Position numbers and translations under genes: made by a program
Assembly: GCA_044220875.1 (NCBI GenBank)
Contig: JBGAQH010000001.1
Location: 1,116,001-1,180,000 of the forward strand
DNA length: 64,000 bases
Direction of reading: 5' to 3'
From: JAEUIT01 sp044220875
Lineage (GTDB): Bacteria; Planctomycetota; Phycisphaerae; Phycisphaerales; SM1A02
Notes under the pieces: generated by a model
What the model saw: only the letters and a program-made list of their open reading frames with translations
The model's database searches: none
What the model was told of the DNA's origin: nothing
Shown: positions 47,542 to 55,753 of the stretch, piece after piece
Layout of the letters: each line of letters starts with the position of its first letter
Numbering within the stretch: position 1 is the stretch's first letter

Positions 47542-49170
47542 TTGTTCGATCACCTCGCATGCGTCCTTCTCATCGGTTCGCTTGCCGCAGCGGCCCCCTC
47601 CGCCACGCAGCAGGCGGAGCACGCTCCTCACGGCGGCGCGAACGCCGCGTCGACGCAGCCTCCGACGCCGCTCTCCTTCGACGGTCAGGGAACGCTGCAG
47701 TACGCCGGCGCGCCCGAGTTTCAGATGCTCCAGGGCGGCATGATCGACCTGCACTTTCGCGCGGGGTGGGATCCGGAAGGGAAGGCGACGTCGCTTCCGG
47801 TGGCGGTTGACCGGTGCCTCTTCGCGTGCGCCGGTGGCGTCGACACGACGCGGTACGCGGTGTACGTCCTTGGCGACATGTCGGGGCTTGCGATCTGGAA
47901 CGGCGAGACGTGGGCCGAGGTGGCGGTGCCCGTTCAGGCCGATCGATGGCATCACCTCGCGGTCCTCTTCTCGGCCCGGCGCACCGCATTCGTCCTTGAC
48001 GGCGCTCCGGCCGGCGTCGTGCCGGTCGGACCCGGAGGCGGAGCGTCCTCGGAGCCGCTCGGCCTCTTCGTCGGATCAAACGGGCACGGGCGCAGCAATT
48101 TCTACGGCGAGATGGCCAACCTGCGCATCTGGCGCACGCCGCTGCCGGTTCAGGAGATTGCCGGCGCGGCGACGTACACGCTTCCGGTGCGTCCCGACAT
48201 CGCCTCGTCCCTGAGCGCGTACGCCGACTGGTCAGCGGGCCAGCAGACGATGAAGATCGTCTCCGGCGACGGATTTGCGGACGGCATCGCGCAGAGCAAG
48301 AACGAAGCGCCGTGGATGAAGAACGTCGCGTGGACCCTCTCGCTCGACGACGCCAAGGCCAGCGCCGCCGAGAACGGCGCGCTCATCATCGCCTACGCGA
48401 CGCGCTCCGACGGATACAGCGTCGCCGGCGCGGCCGCGGAGGAGACGTCGCTCGCATCCGAGTGGTGGAAGGGCCTGAGTCTCGTCTATCCGATGCTTCT
48501 TCTGCCCGCGACGGCGAAGAACCCGAAGCCCCAGGGGCTGTCGCCAGGGCAGTGCGCCCTCATCACCCCGGAAGGAAAGGTGGTGCGGGTGTTCATGCCC
48601 ATCGGACCGGCGTTCGTCGACTACGTCATCGACTCGACCGTGCAAGCGCTCGACGCGTCGTCAAGCGGGACCGATGCGGATGCGGCATTCGCCAAGGCCC
48701 AGCGGGCCGAGTGGCGCGAAAGCCCGACGCTGCTCGAGAGCCTGAAGCAGTCCGCGGGGCTGAAGGACCTGCCTGAGACCACACGAATCGGCGTTGACTA
48801 CGCGCTCGCCCTGTCGCAGATCCGCGCCCTCTCGAGCTCGTACGGCGCAGGGAAGCCGTTCGTGAAGGGAAGGGACGCCATTCCGTTCGACGAGGCCCAG
48901 GACGCGTACCGACAGCGGGCGCTCGATCTCGTCGCGGGCCTTCCAAGGGACCTCGAGCCCGCACCCGAGCTCGTCGAGTTCGCGCATCTGGTCTGGGAGG
49001 GCTCGCGCGAGGCGACTGCATTTCTCGCGGAAAGCGCCGCCTACAACTTCATCGTGCCCCTGACGGCCATCGATCCGATCCTTGCGGTCGCGGTGGCATC
49101 GTCGGCGCCTTCTCCCGCGAAGGATGTCGGCGCCGCGGCGGAGCCGGCGAAGAGCGCGTCGGAGCGATGA
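47542..49170 (+). CDS. exported protein with N-terminal LamG-like domain
   Basis: A 542-residue exported protein. The start is TTG 47542, with GGAG seven bases upstream and a signal peptide directly after (FDHLACVLLIGSLAAAAPSA). Residues about 45-215 form a LamG-like sandwich resembling the one in the MACPF protein: GGMIDLHFRAGW, TRYAVYVLGDMSGLAIWNG, DRWHHLAVLFSARRTAFVLD and YGEMANLRIWRTPLP. The last 300 residues are mainly helical and unrecognised; they contain LSPGQCALITPEGKVVRVFM and PFVKGRDAIPFDEAQDAYR. As the last gene of the cluster it could be a partner or receptor-like cofactor of the MACPF protein. Function unknown. Confidence 0.8.
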   Translation: MFDHLACVLLIGSLAAAAPSATQQAEHAPHGGANAASTQPPTPLSFDGQGTLQYAGAPEFQMLQGGMIDLHFRAGWDPEGKATSLPVAVDRCLFACAGGVDTTRYAVYVLGDMSGLAIWNGETWAEVAVPVQADRWHHLAVLFSARRTAFVLDGAPAGVVPVGPGGGASSEPLGLFVGSNGHGRSNFYGEMANLRIWRTPLPVQEIAGAATYTLPVRPDIASSLSAYADWSAGQQTMKIVSGDGFADGIAQSKNEAPWMKNVAWTLSLDDAKASAAENGALIIAYATRSDGYSVAGAAAEETSLASEWWKGLSLVYPMLLLPATAKNPKPQGLSPGQCALITPEGKVVRVFMPIGPAFVDYVIDSTVQALDASSSGTDADAAFAKAQRAEWRESPTLLESLKQSAGLKDLPETTRIGVDYALALSQIRALSSSYGAGKPFVKGRDAIPFDEAQDAYRQRALDLVAGLPRDLEPAPELVEFAHLVWEGSREATAFLAESAAYNFIVPLTAIDPILAVAVASSAPSPAKDVGAAAEPAKSASER

Positions 49171-49189
49171 GCCGAGGGCCGCGGCACGC

Positions 49190-49684
49190 TCATGAGCGGG
49201 CGATGGTGACGAGGACTCCGTCCAACTGCTCGAACTGTTCGCTCGCCGCGCCCGTGCCGGTGCTGCCGGAGGCGATGGCGTCGTCGAGGGCTTGCTTCGA
49301 CGGATAGAGTTCGCGCAGGACCAGGTTCGTCGTGCCGGCCCGCTCCTCGAAGGTCACGGTGGTGATGGGGCCGTCGGGGCTCTCCTCGTTCGTCCAGACG
49401 ATGCGTGAGTGAGGCGTGACGTCGACATACCTGCCGAAGAACGCCATCGGCTGGTCGGCTGCCGGGTGGCTGAAGACGAAGCGGTACGTGCCCCCGGTGC
49501 GTACGTCGGCCTCGCAGGAAACGAAGGTGATGCCGAACGACGCCGGCGTCCACCAGCGCTTGAGCAACTCGGGCTTCGTCCACGCCTCGAACACGATGTG
49601 CGCGGGACCGTTGAAGGTGCGCGTGACGATGATCTCGCGATCAGACGTTCGTTCGACCGTTGTGTTGTGCTTCATGGGATTCAT
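49190..49684 (-). CDS. AHSA1/SRPBCC-domain protein (ArsR partner)
   Basis: A 164-residue SRPBCC protein of the AHSA1 (activator of Hsp90 ATPase-like) subgroup. It shows the classic pattern: IVTRTFNGPAHIVFEAWTKP, WWTPASFG, GGTYRFVFSH, GRYVDVTPHSRIVWT, VTFEERAGTTNLVL and a final helix. It starts 1 bp after the stop of the ArsR gene (TGACATG). ATG 49684 or 49675 are both possible. The pair repeats the arrangement at 33101-33933 but the SRPBCC sequence belongs to a different subgroup. It is convergent with the MACPF cluster's last gene, 19 bp away. Confidence 0.92.
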   Translation of the reverse strand: MNPMKHNTTVERTSDREIIVTRTFNGPAHIVFEAWTKPELLKRWWTPASFGITFVSCEADVRTGGTYRFVFSHPAADQPMAFFGRYVDVTPHSRIVWTNEESPDGPITTVTFEERAGTTNLVLRELYPSKQALDDAIASGSTGTGAASEQFEQLDGVLVTIARS

Positions 49685-49685
49685 G

Positions 49686-50051
49686 TCACCGTTGCTTTCG
49701 ACTTCCGTCGCTCTTGCGATTCCGCTTGAGTTCGTCCACGATCCTGTCCAACTCGTCGAAGCGAGCGTCCCAAAGCCGGCGGTACCACTCGATCCATGCC
49801 GCCTCGTCCTCCAGCCGGCGCGAGCCGAGCTTGCAGGTCCGCACCCGTCCGACCTTCTCCGTGGCGACGAGTCCCGCCTGCTCCAACACGCCGACGTGTT
49901 TCTTCATGCCCGTGAGGGTCATGCGGAACGTCTCGGCCAGCTCGGTGATCGAGGCGTCCGCACGCCCGAGCCTCTCGAGAATGCCGCGTCGGGTGGAGTC
50001 CGAAATCGCTGCGAATGAGGCATCCAAACCGGCCCGCTGAAACTGAACCAT
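49686..50051 (-). CDS. ArsR-family transcriptional regulator
   Basis: A 121-residue winged-helix regulator, the same length as the ArsR at 33568-33933. HTH core: SDSTRRGILERLGRAD, then ITELAETFRMTLTGMKKHVG with the recognition helix, followed by the wing (VATEKVGRVRTCKLGS) and a helical end (WYRRLWDARFDELDRIVDEL). No metal-binding CxC motif is present. ATG 50051 is set by the promoter just upstream. It is expected to repress its own operon with the SRPBCC gene; inducer unknown. Confidence 0.92.
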   Translation of the reverse strand: MVQFQRAGLDASFAAISDSTRRGILERLGRADASITELAETFRMTLTGMKKHVGVLEQAGLVATEKVGRVRTCKLGSRRLEDEAAWIEWYRRLWDARFDELDRIVDELKRNRKSDGSRKQR

Positions 50052-50058
50052 GTGGTGC

Positions 50059-50086
50059 AGTATACGCCATGCCCCAGCGGATGCAA
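50059..50086 (-). promoter_or_regulatory. sigma-70-like promoter of the second ArsR-SRPBCC operon (leaderless)
   Basis: On the minus strand TTGCAT (50086-50081) and TATACT (50064-50059) are 16 bp apart. The predicted start lies at the ATG (50051). A GTATAC dyad overlaps the -10, a possible operator half. The layout copies the promoter at 33940-33967. Confidence 0.6.
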
Positions 50087-50589
50087 GGGGATCCCGGCCA
50101 CAATCGGGGACCGGGGCCATTGCAAGGTCGGATGTGCAGCGTCACATCGCGGGCCGGAGATTGCCGCGGGATTCCTCGCCGAGAGCGCACCGCGCGGTCG
50201 CGATCTCGCCACACACCGGTAGCGGCCTGCATGGCTCCATGCCGAGCGAATCGAGCGACCTCGCCCGCATCGCGCGCTGACGATGAGTTCGCGCGAGAAC
50301 TCGGATCGCGGCACAGCGATCCGGGAAGAGAAAGGGCGACCGTCGGCAACGATCTGCAGGGGCTCCTGCGATAAACTGAAGTCGTCTGGTGCTCGAGCCT
50401 CTTCGTCAGGCACGCACCGCGTGACGCGCCGGGTTGACCGGCTTCGACCGGAACCGTGGGCGCCCCAGCGATGGCCCTGAGACGGGACTCGGATACCGCC
50501 GATTCGCTCGCGAACGCTGAGCGAATCGCGTGTCGATCGTGCCGTCTGTTCGACGGCTTGGGACCCCCTTCTTGCGGAGGTTCGTTCAC
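50087..50589. other. intergenic region, no gene recognised
   Basis: About 500 bp between the ArsR promoter and the metallopeptidase-like gene. Frames on both strands are arginine/serine-rich shadows. It must hold the promoter for the gene at 50590, but I see no confident -35/-10 pair, and no RNA fold stood out. Confidence 0.4.
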
Positions 50590-52932
50590 ATGCTCTCAAC
50601 TCGCCTCCTGTTCCTTGCAGTCGCGTGGCTCGCCTTCCTTTCCACCGAGTGCCGCGCCGGCGATGCGGTCGTTCCGCTGCCGATCAACACGATGGTCGCG
50701 GAGGGGAAGGCGGCGCTCAGCGCGTCGCCCTACGACATCGGCAGCCCGTCGAATCTCTTCGACGGCAACACGTCGACGCTGTATCGCTCGGCAAACGTGA
50801 ATCCGGCATTCATCCAAGTGGCGTTCACCGAGCCCCAGACCTTCCACGGATTCAAGACCTGGCTTTCGCACGCGTCAGGAAATCCCGCATTCAAGTGGAA
50901 GGTCGAGGCCGCCAACGCCGAGGGCGATTTCGCCTCGGGCACCGGCTCGTTCGTGACGCTGGTGCCGTGGAAAAACACGGCCGGTGACCTCTGGTCGGAG
51001 TCCATGCTCGCCACGCCCGTTGAGCGAAGCATCGTGCGGCTCACGGTGCAGAGGCTCACCGGCGACAACTACGTGCACATCAACGAATGGGTGATTCTCG
51101 GGCAAGTCGATGCCGGGACGCTCTCCGTCACGCCGACGTCGCTCGATCTCCAGCAGGGTTCACTCGCCCAGCTCTCCGCGATCTGGACCGACCTTGTCGG
51201 CGTGCAGAGTGACGTGACCGCCCTCGCCGCGTGGACGTCGACCAATTCGAACGTCGCCTCTGTCAACGGCAGCGGTCAGGTCATCGCCGTCGGTGAGGGG
51301 TCGGCCCAGATTGTCGCGACCTACCAGTCGGTCACGGACCAGGTGGATGTCCTCGTCGAGGGTCTACCGCCGAGCCCGATCGACCTGAACGTGCGCCTGA
51401 TCGAGCGGCTGCCCCGATACGACTATGACGCGACGAAGAATGCCCCCTCCCCGGGAGATCCGGTCGAGTTCCGGGCCCACCTGCGCAACTGGGGCAGCGA
51501 CGCGGCGGGCGACGTCCCCTACGAGTGGCGGATTGACGGAGTCGTCGCGTTGACCGGCGTGGCCACGAACGTCGGACCGTACGACGCGCGCCAGCTCACC
51601 TTGCCGTGGGTCTGGGCGAGCGGTTCACATCTGATTGAGTTCGTCGTGGACCCGACGGATGTCGTCGCGGAAGTCAGCGAGACCAACAACGCAGTGGCGA
51701 TTCGGACCGACGCGATCATCGTCGGATTCTGGGTGGAGGAGTCCCTCTACCACTACTTCAATGAGCATCAGAAGGACCTCGGGATCGGATCCAACTCCTG
51801 GGACGATTGGGCCCAGCGTCAGATGGCGCGGTGGAATCAGTACAGCGCCGAGGCGATCTGGCCCAACTCGCCCAACGGCGTCCTCGATCGGGTTCGCATC
51901 GACAAGATCATCGTTGTCCCCGACGGCGCCCTTCCGCTGTCGGGCGGACTTCCCACGAACAACCCGGATCTCTCGGACAAGTCCGTCGACATGATGTGGG
52001 GATTCCCCACCAGCTTGCTGAACGGCGACTTCTACGCCAACACGACCTCCGTCAGCGAATCGAACCCGTTCTTCATCGAGCATTCGCTTCTGCACGAGCT
52101 CGGCCATGCCCGCTATCTCATCGATTGCTACGGCTTCGACGTGTCTCACACGCCTGACCATGCGACGGTGCAGATTGTGGAGGCGGGCGTGCCGATCGCA
52201 GGGTCGCCGTACATGCCGTTCATCGCCTGGGATGTCGTCCTCTACTACAACACCAGCGGCGGCATCATGACCGGGCCGTACGGGGACCAGTGGTCACCCT
52301 ACGAGGCCGGGGCGCTGAACCGCATCGCCTTCCATCGCGCCGTCTGCGGCAACTACAACGCCCCCTGCAACATCGGGGTCTTCCTGAACGACCTTCCCGA
52401 GCACAACCACATGCGGTTCCTCGACCACCTCGGGAACCCGCTCGCGGGCGCCGACGTGAAGGTCTATCGCGCCGGCCCAGGTCCAGGTTGGTACGGAAAG
52501 ACCTTCGACAACACGCCAGACCTTGCGTTTACGACCGACGCAGGGGGATTCGCGCACATGCCCCGTAACCCGTTCTCGACGGGATCGATCGTGCACGGGT
52601 ACGGACAATCCAATGGTGTGATGATCCTCCGCATCGGCCATGGCACGCATGTGTGGTACCGGTTCGTCGAGGTGAGCGACTTCAATCTCCAGTACTGGTC
52701 CGGCGCGACCGTCGACGCGTACTACACGATCGAACTTCCGCCGCCTGTCGGCTCGGAGCCGGCCGATCTCAACCTCGACGGCACCGTGGATGCGGCGGAC
52801 CTTGCGATCCTCCTGGGAGGCTGGGGACCGTGCGCGGCATGCCCAACGACACCCTGCGCGACTGACCTGAACCAGGACTGTTCAACGGACGCACAGGACT
52901 TGGCCCTGCTGCTCGGCGCGTGGACTCCGTGA
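50590..52932 (+). CDS. exported HExxH metallopeptidase-like protein with discoidin, Ig-like and dockerin-like domains
   Basis: A 780-residue exported protein. GGAGG nine bases upstream fixes ATG 50590 and a signal peptide follows (STRLLFLAVAWLAFLSTECRA). Domains in order: F5/8C-like sandwich (about 30-170; NLFDGNTSTLYRSANVN, HGFKTWLSHASG), a BIG2-like Ig domain (LSVTPTSLDLQQGSLAQLSA), a CARDB-like domain (PVEFRAHLRNWGSD), then a catalytic-like region with HELGHARYLIDCYG, where His502, Glu503 and His506 form a zinc-peptidase motif. The C-terminus carries a doubled dockerin-like tail (ADLNLDGTVDAADLAILLGG and a second copy). The third zinc ligand is not assigned (a candidate is His516). It probably cuts or binds extracellular polymers. 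Confidence 0.82.
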   Translation: MLSTRLLFLAVAWLAFLSTECRAGDAVVPLPINTMVAEGKAALSASPYDIGSPSNLFDGNTSTLYRSANVNPAFIQVAFTEPQTFHGFKTWLSHASGNPAFKWKVEAANAEGDFASGTGSFVTLVPWKNTAGDLWSESMLATPVERSIVRLTVQRLTGDNYVHINEWVILGQVDAGTLSVTPTSLDLQQGSLAQLSAIWTDLVGVQSDVTALAAWTSTNSNVASVNGSGQVIAVGEGSAQIVATYQSVTDQVDVLVEGLPPSPIDLNVRLIERLPRYDYDATKNAPSPGDPVEFRAHLRNWGSDAAGDVPYEWRIDGVVALTGVATNVGPYDARQLTLPWVWASGSHLIEFVVDPTDVVAEVSETNNAVAIRTDAIIVGFWVEESLYHYFNEHQKDLGIGSNSWDDWAQRQMARWNQYSAEAIWPNSPNGVLDRVRIDKIIVVPDGALPLSGGLPTNNPDLSDKSVDMMWGFPTSLLNGDFYANTTSVSESNPFFIEHSLLHELGHARYLIDCYGFDVSHTPDHATVQIVEAGVPIAGSPYMPFIAWDVVLYYNTSGGIMTGPYGDQWSPYEAGALNRIAFHRAVCGNYNAPCNIGVFLNDLPEHNHMRFLDHLGNPLAGADVKVYRAGPGPGWYGKTFDNTPDLAFTTDAGGFAHMPRNPFSTGSIVHGYGQSNGVMILRIGHGTHVWYRFVEVSDFNLQYWSGATVDAYYTIELPPPVGSEPADLNLDGTVDAADLAILLGGWGPCAACPTTPCATDLNQDCSTDAQDLALLLGAWTP

Positions 52933-53089
52933 TCTCGGATGGCGGTGGTGCTCGGCTCGAGGGTCAGCATTCCTCACGCGATCGGCCAGGCCGGCGCCCG
53001 TGAGGATGCTGAGCCCTCGACGCCGGGCCACCAGCCGCGTCATCCGCAACAGGTTGTGCGCCGAACCAGGGACCGTCGCGGGCCTGAGG

Positions 53090-53599
53090 TCACTTCCTCT
53101 CCACGAGCCCCGCGGCGCGGCGCCATTGCCTGAGCTGGCCGAGATGATGCGGTGGGTGCGCCACAAGTAGCGTGATGGCGATGTGTCCGATGGTCGGCGC
53201 GTTGGGCTGGAATTGCTCGGGCGCGCGCTTCGGAAAGTAGTCGGCGTGCTTGGCGGCGACGACCGCGGCGACTTTCGCGCTGCGTTCGCGGAACCGGTCG
53301 AGAAGCTCCCGTTTCGTAGCGTACGCGCGTGGATCAGCCGACGGCGTTGTGCCATAGCCGTATCGCTCCATCTCGGCGTCGGCGGTCGGCACGCTCCGGT
53401 CGTCGAACATCGCGAGCAACGATGCTGCGTACGCGTTGAGATGCGAGAGCGTCCACGCCGGGTGATTGACGATGAGGCCGGGCTGCTCGGTCATGCGTGA
53501 CTCAGGGATGTCCGCGACGGTGTCGAGAAGGATCCCGTTGATCATCGCGTGGATGCTGAGGATCGAACCAACCGTGTCGTAGGGGGCGTGGGTGTTCAT
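53090..53599 (-). CDS. DinB-like (YfiT/bacillithiol S-transferase fold) protein
   Basis: A 169-residue four-helix-bundle protein of the DinB superfamily. The metal-site histidines fit the pattern: NHPAWTLSHLN in helix 2 and AHPPHHLGQLRQWRR near the end. Family members bind a divalent metal and some transfer thiol cofactors; the substrate is unknown here. ATG 53599 opens the first helix region (THAPYDTVGSILSIHAMING); a longer frame upstream is basic and low-complexity. It converges with the metallopeptidase-like gene, with 157 bp between. Confidence 0.88.
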   Translation of the reverse strand: MNTHAPYDTVGSILSIHAMINGILLDTVADIPESRMTEQPGLIVNHPAWTLSHLNAYAASLLAMFDDRSVPTADAEMERYGYGTTPSADPRAYATKRELLDRFRERSAKVAAVVAAKHADYFPKRAPEQFQPNAPTIGHIAITLLVAHPPHHLGQLRQWRRAAGLVERK

Positions 53600-53905
53600 G
53601 ATGAATGTTGTGGGACCGGTGCTGTCGAGCTCGTCACGTCCGAAGCGCCGAATCGCGAGCGGACCCGATTCGGGAGAGCGCGGCATGGATGCAACACCAT
53701 CGCGTGGAAGAGCGAGAGAGCGCCACGCCCCCATCGGACCAGGTTGGACGAAGTTGGACTGTACCGCGTACCGCAAGGACCTCAGCAATCGCCGACCCGA
53801 TCGGTTCTGCCGCCGCGGCGCATCAGCGGGCGTTGAAATTCAGGCGAGGATTCCCGATGCACGAACAAGCCCATTCCGCTGCCGCAATTTCGTACGCTTC
53901 CTCCG
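53600..53905. other. intergenic region between divergent genes
   Basis: About 300 bp between the divergent DinB-like gene and the hypothetical gene at 53906. No composition-normal frame, repeat or strong promoter stood out. Confidence 0.35.
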
Positions 53906-54475
53906 ATGCGATGGAGGACCACCATATTCACCACCAAACCGGCGACCGTGCTTGACGGCATCCACCTCGAAGGCGCGGCGTATGCTGGCCTGGACCTCCG
54001 TTCCGCGCCGCGGCAACTGGCCGCGGTTGAGGGACACACCGACGCGACCGGCTTTCGCGATGCGGCTGCGGACATGGCGGAGTACTGGCGCGTGCTGGCG
54101 CTGGCCACCGCGCGATGCTTGCCCGCCGAGCGGCCGTGGACGCGGGTCTTCCTCGACATCCGTCCCGAATGCGGCACGGTGGCGGCATCGCTCCGCGACG
54201 TCTCGGACGAACTGCGTCGCGTCCCCATCGTCGTTAGCCTCACCCTCCCGTTCCTCGAACAGGCGAGCGCTGATCTCCCTGAGCCCGACGAGGATGAGGC
54301 CGCGTTTGATGCCGGGATCGCAGCGATTCGCGAGACGGCACGGGATGCGCTCGTCGCCGGCGCGGCCGAGCCTTCGGCGCGAGCGGCGCTCGACCGGCTG
54401 TGCGCGGAGCACCAGCTCACGATCGAGCTCGAGTGGCGGAGCAACCATCCGCCCCATCGCATCGCGGGCCGGTGA
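53906..54475 (+). CDS. hypothetical protein
   Basis: A 189-residue soluble protein I do not recognise. Composition is normal and third codon positions are GC-rich, while the opposite frame (53840-54499) is arginine-rich, so this strand is the coding one. It has no signal peptide or membrane helix. The N-terminal third may be a strand-helix region (TVLDGIHLEGAAYAGLDLRS). A strand (TRVFLDIRPECGTVAASLRD) and an acidic loop (LPEPDEDEAAFD) follow, then a long helix. No motif suggests a function. The ATG lacks a clear ribosome site. Confidence 0.6.
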   Translation: MRWRTTIFTTKPATVLDGIHLEGAAYAGLDLRSAPRQLAAVEGHTDATGFRDAAADMAEYWRVLALATARCLPAERPWTRVFLDIRPECGTVAASLRDVSDELRRVPIVVSLTLPFLEQASADLPEPDEDEAAFDAGIAAIRETARDALVAGAAEPSARAALDRLCAEHQLTIELEWRSNHPPHRIAGR

Positions 54476-54788
54476 CCGGCTGCGATCACGCTTGCCCACT
54501 CGGTCCTGACCACAACGACCGGGCTGGGTTTCTGCTTTGACTTCGCGTCCGGCGAACGCAGCAGAAGCACGCGCCGGGGAGAGGCCGCGGTCTCGCCCGG
54601 ACTTCAGGGTTGGGTCTCCGCTGCGCTGTCTTCATCAGAACGGCAGTATGCCGAGCGGGCTCTTGTCAGACGGCGTTAGGATCCGCGCGCACGGATCCCG
54701 GAGGCGGTTGGACGCGGAATCCGCAAGAGGCCACAGTGGAGGCCTCTCGCCCGTACGATCGACTCCCATTCATTTGTGGAGACTCGCT
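54476..54788. other. intergenic region before the methyltransferase
   Basis: About 310 bp. The methyltransferase frame is open here from 54537 but reads as arginine/serine-rich non-coding sequence; I end it at the supported GTG. It contains one GCGTTAGG octamer (54673-54680). No RNA gene recognised. Confidence 0.35.
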
Positions 54789-55580
54789 GTGGAGCATCCG
54801 AAACAGACGGGTCTGCGACCTGATTACGGGATCGATGCGCCGGGGGTTGTCCGCAACCTCTTGGTTGGCGGATCGATTGCGCTGCTTGTGGGCCTGGTTT
54901 CACGCAGCAGCCTGTTCCCCCGGTCTGAGTGGACGCATTTCCTGTCGAGGAACGGCATCGCCTTCGCGATCCCCCTCCTGGGAATGGGCAGCTACATGTT
55001 CTATTCGAGCAAGTACGGAAAGATCAGCGAACGAGAGTGGCTGCTCGACATGAAACCAGGGGGGTGGCGGGGAGATGAAACGGTGCTCGATGTCGGTTGC
55101 GGTCTCGGGGTCATGCTCATCGGCGCCGCCAAGCGCCTCACGACGGGCACGGCGGCCGGCATCGACATCTGGCAGACCCAGGACCTCTCCGGCAACAGTC
55201 CCGACGGCACCCGCGAGAACGCGCTGCGGGAGGGCGTCTCCGACCGTGTGACGATTGCAACCGCCGACATGCGGCAGATTCCATTTCCGGATGGCCACTT
55301 CGACGTCATCCTCTCGAACGCGGCCATCCACAACCTCTACAAGGCAGACCAGCGGGCCGAGGCCGTGCGCGAGATCGCACGGGTGCTCAAACCGGGCGGC
55401 GCGTGCATCCTGTCGGACGTCCGCCACGAAGCCCAGTACACGAGCGTTCTGCGCGCCGGTGGCGTGACCGAGCTGCGGCGGCGCGATGCCAGCATCACGT
55501 CTCCTCTCTTCGCGATCGTGTCCCTCGGCCGCGTGCGGCCGTTTGTGCTGGTGGGGCGGAAAGCGTCGGCGCCGTCGTGA
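54789..55580 (+). CDS. membrane-anchored class I SAM-dependent methyltransferase
   Basis: A 263-residue protein. GTG 54789 is chosen because GGAG lies seven bases upstream and it begins just before the first helix. Two hydrophobic helices (VVRNLLVGGSIALLVGLVS and AFAIPLLGMGSYMF) anchor it in the membrane. The catalytic part follows with motif I VLDVGCGLGVMLIGAA, the acidic ribose contact (GIDIWQTQD), FDVILSNAAIHNL and a late VLKPGGACILSDV. The order fits Methyltransf_11. The substrate is probably a lipid or membrane-associated compound (inference from the anchor). Confidence 0.85.
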   Translation: MEHPKQTGLRPDYGIDAPGVVRNLLVGGSIALLVGLVSRSSLFPRSEWTHFLSRNGIAFAIPLLGMGSYMFYSSKYGKISEREWLLDMKPGGWRGDETVLDVGCGLGVMLIGAAKRLTTGTAAGIDIWQTQDLSGNSPDGTRENALREGVSDRVTIATADMRQIPFPDGHFDVILSNAAIHNLYKADQRAEAVREIARVLKPGGACILSDVRHEAQYTSVLRAGGVTELRRRDASITSPLFAIVSLGRVRPFVLVGRKASAPS

Positions 55581-55753
55581 GTCGGGGCGACGGCGACCGT
55601 GGGGGCGATCCGAACAGCCCCACAGTGCGAAGGCGAGGGCGCATTGCGAGTGGCGGTCGGCCAGTTCACCGGATGCGGGTCCATTGGACAGTTGCGCGCC
55701 GGGCGACGGCGGCCATTGGTCGAGTCGGAGGCTCAGAATCCTGCGCTCGGCGG

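Noticed and set aside
53840..54499. Minus-strand 219-codon frame opposite the hypothetical gene
   Set aside because: Arg/Gly-rich composition typical of a shadow; the plus frame has normal composition and GC-rich third positions.
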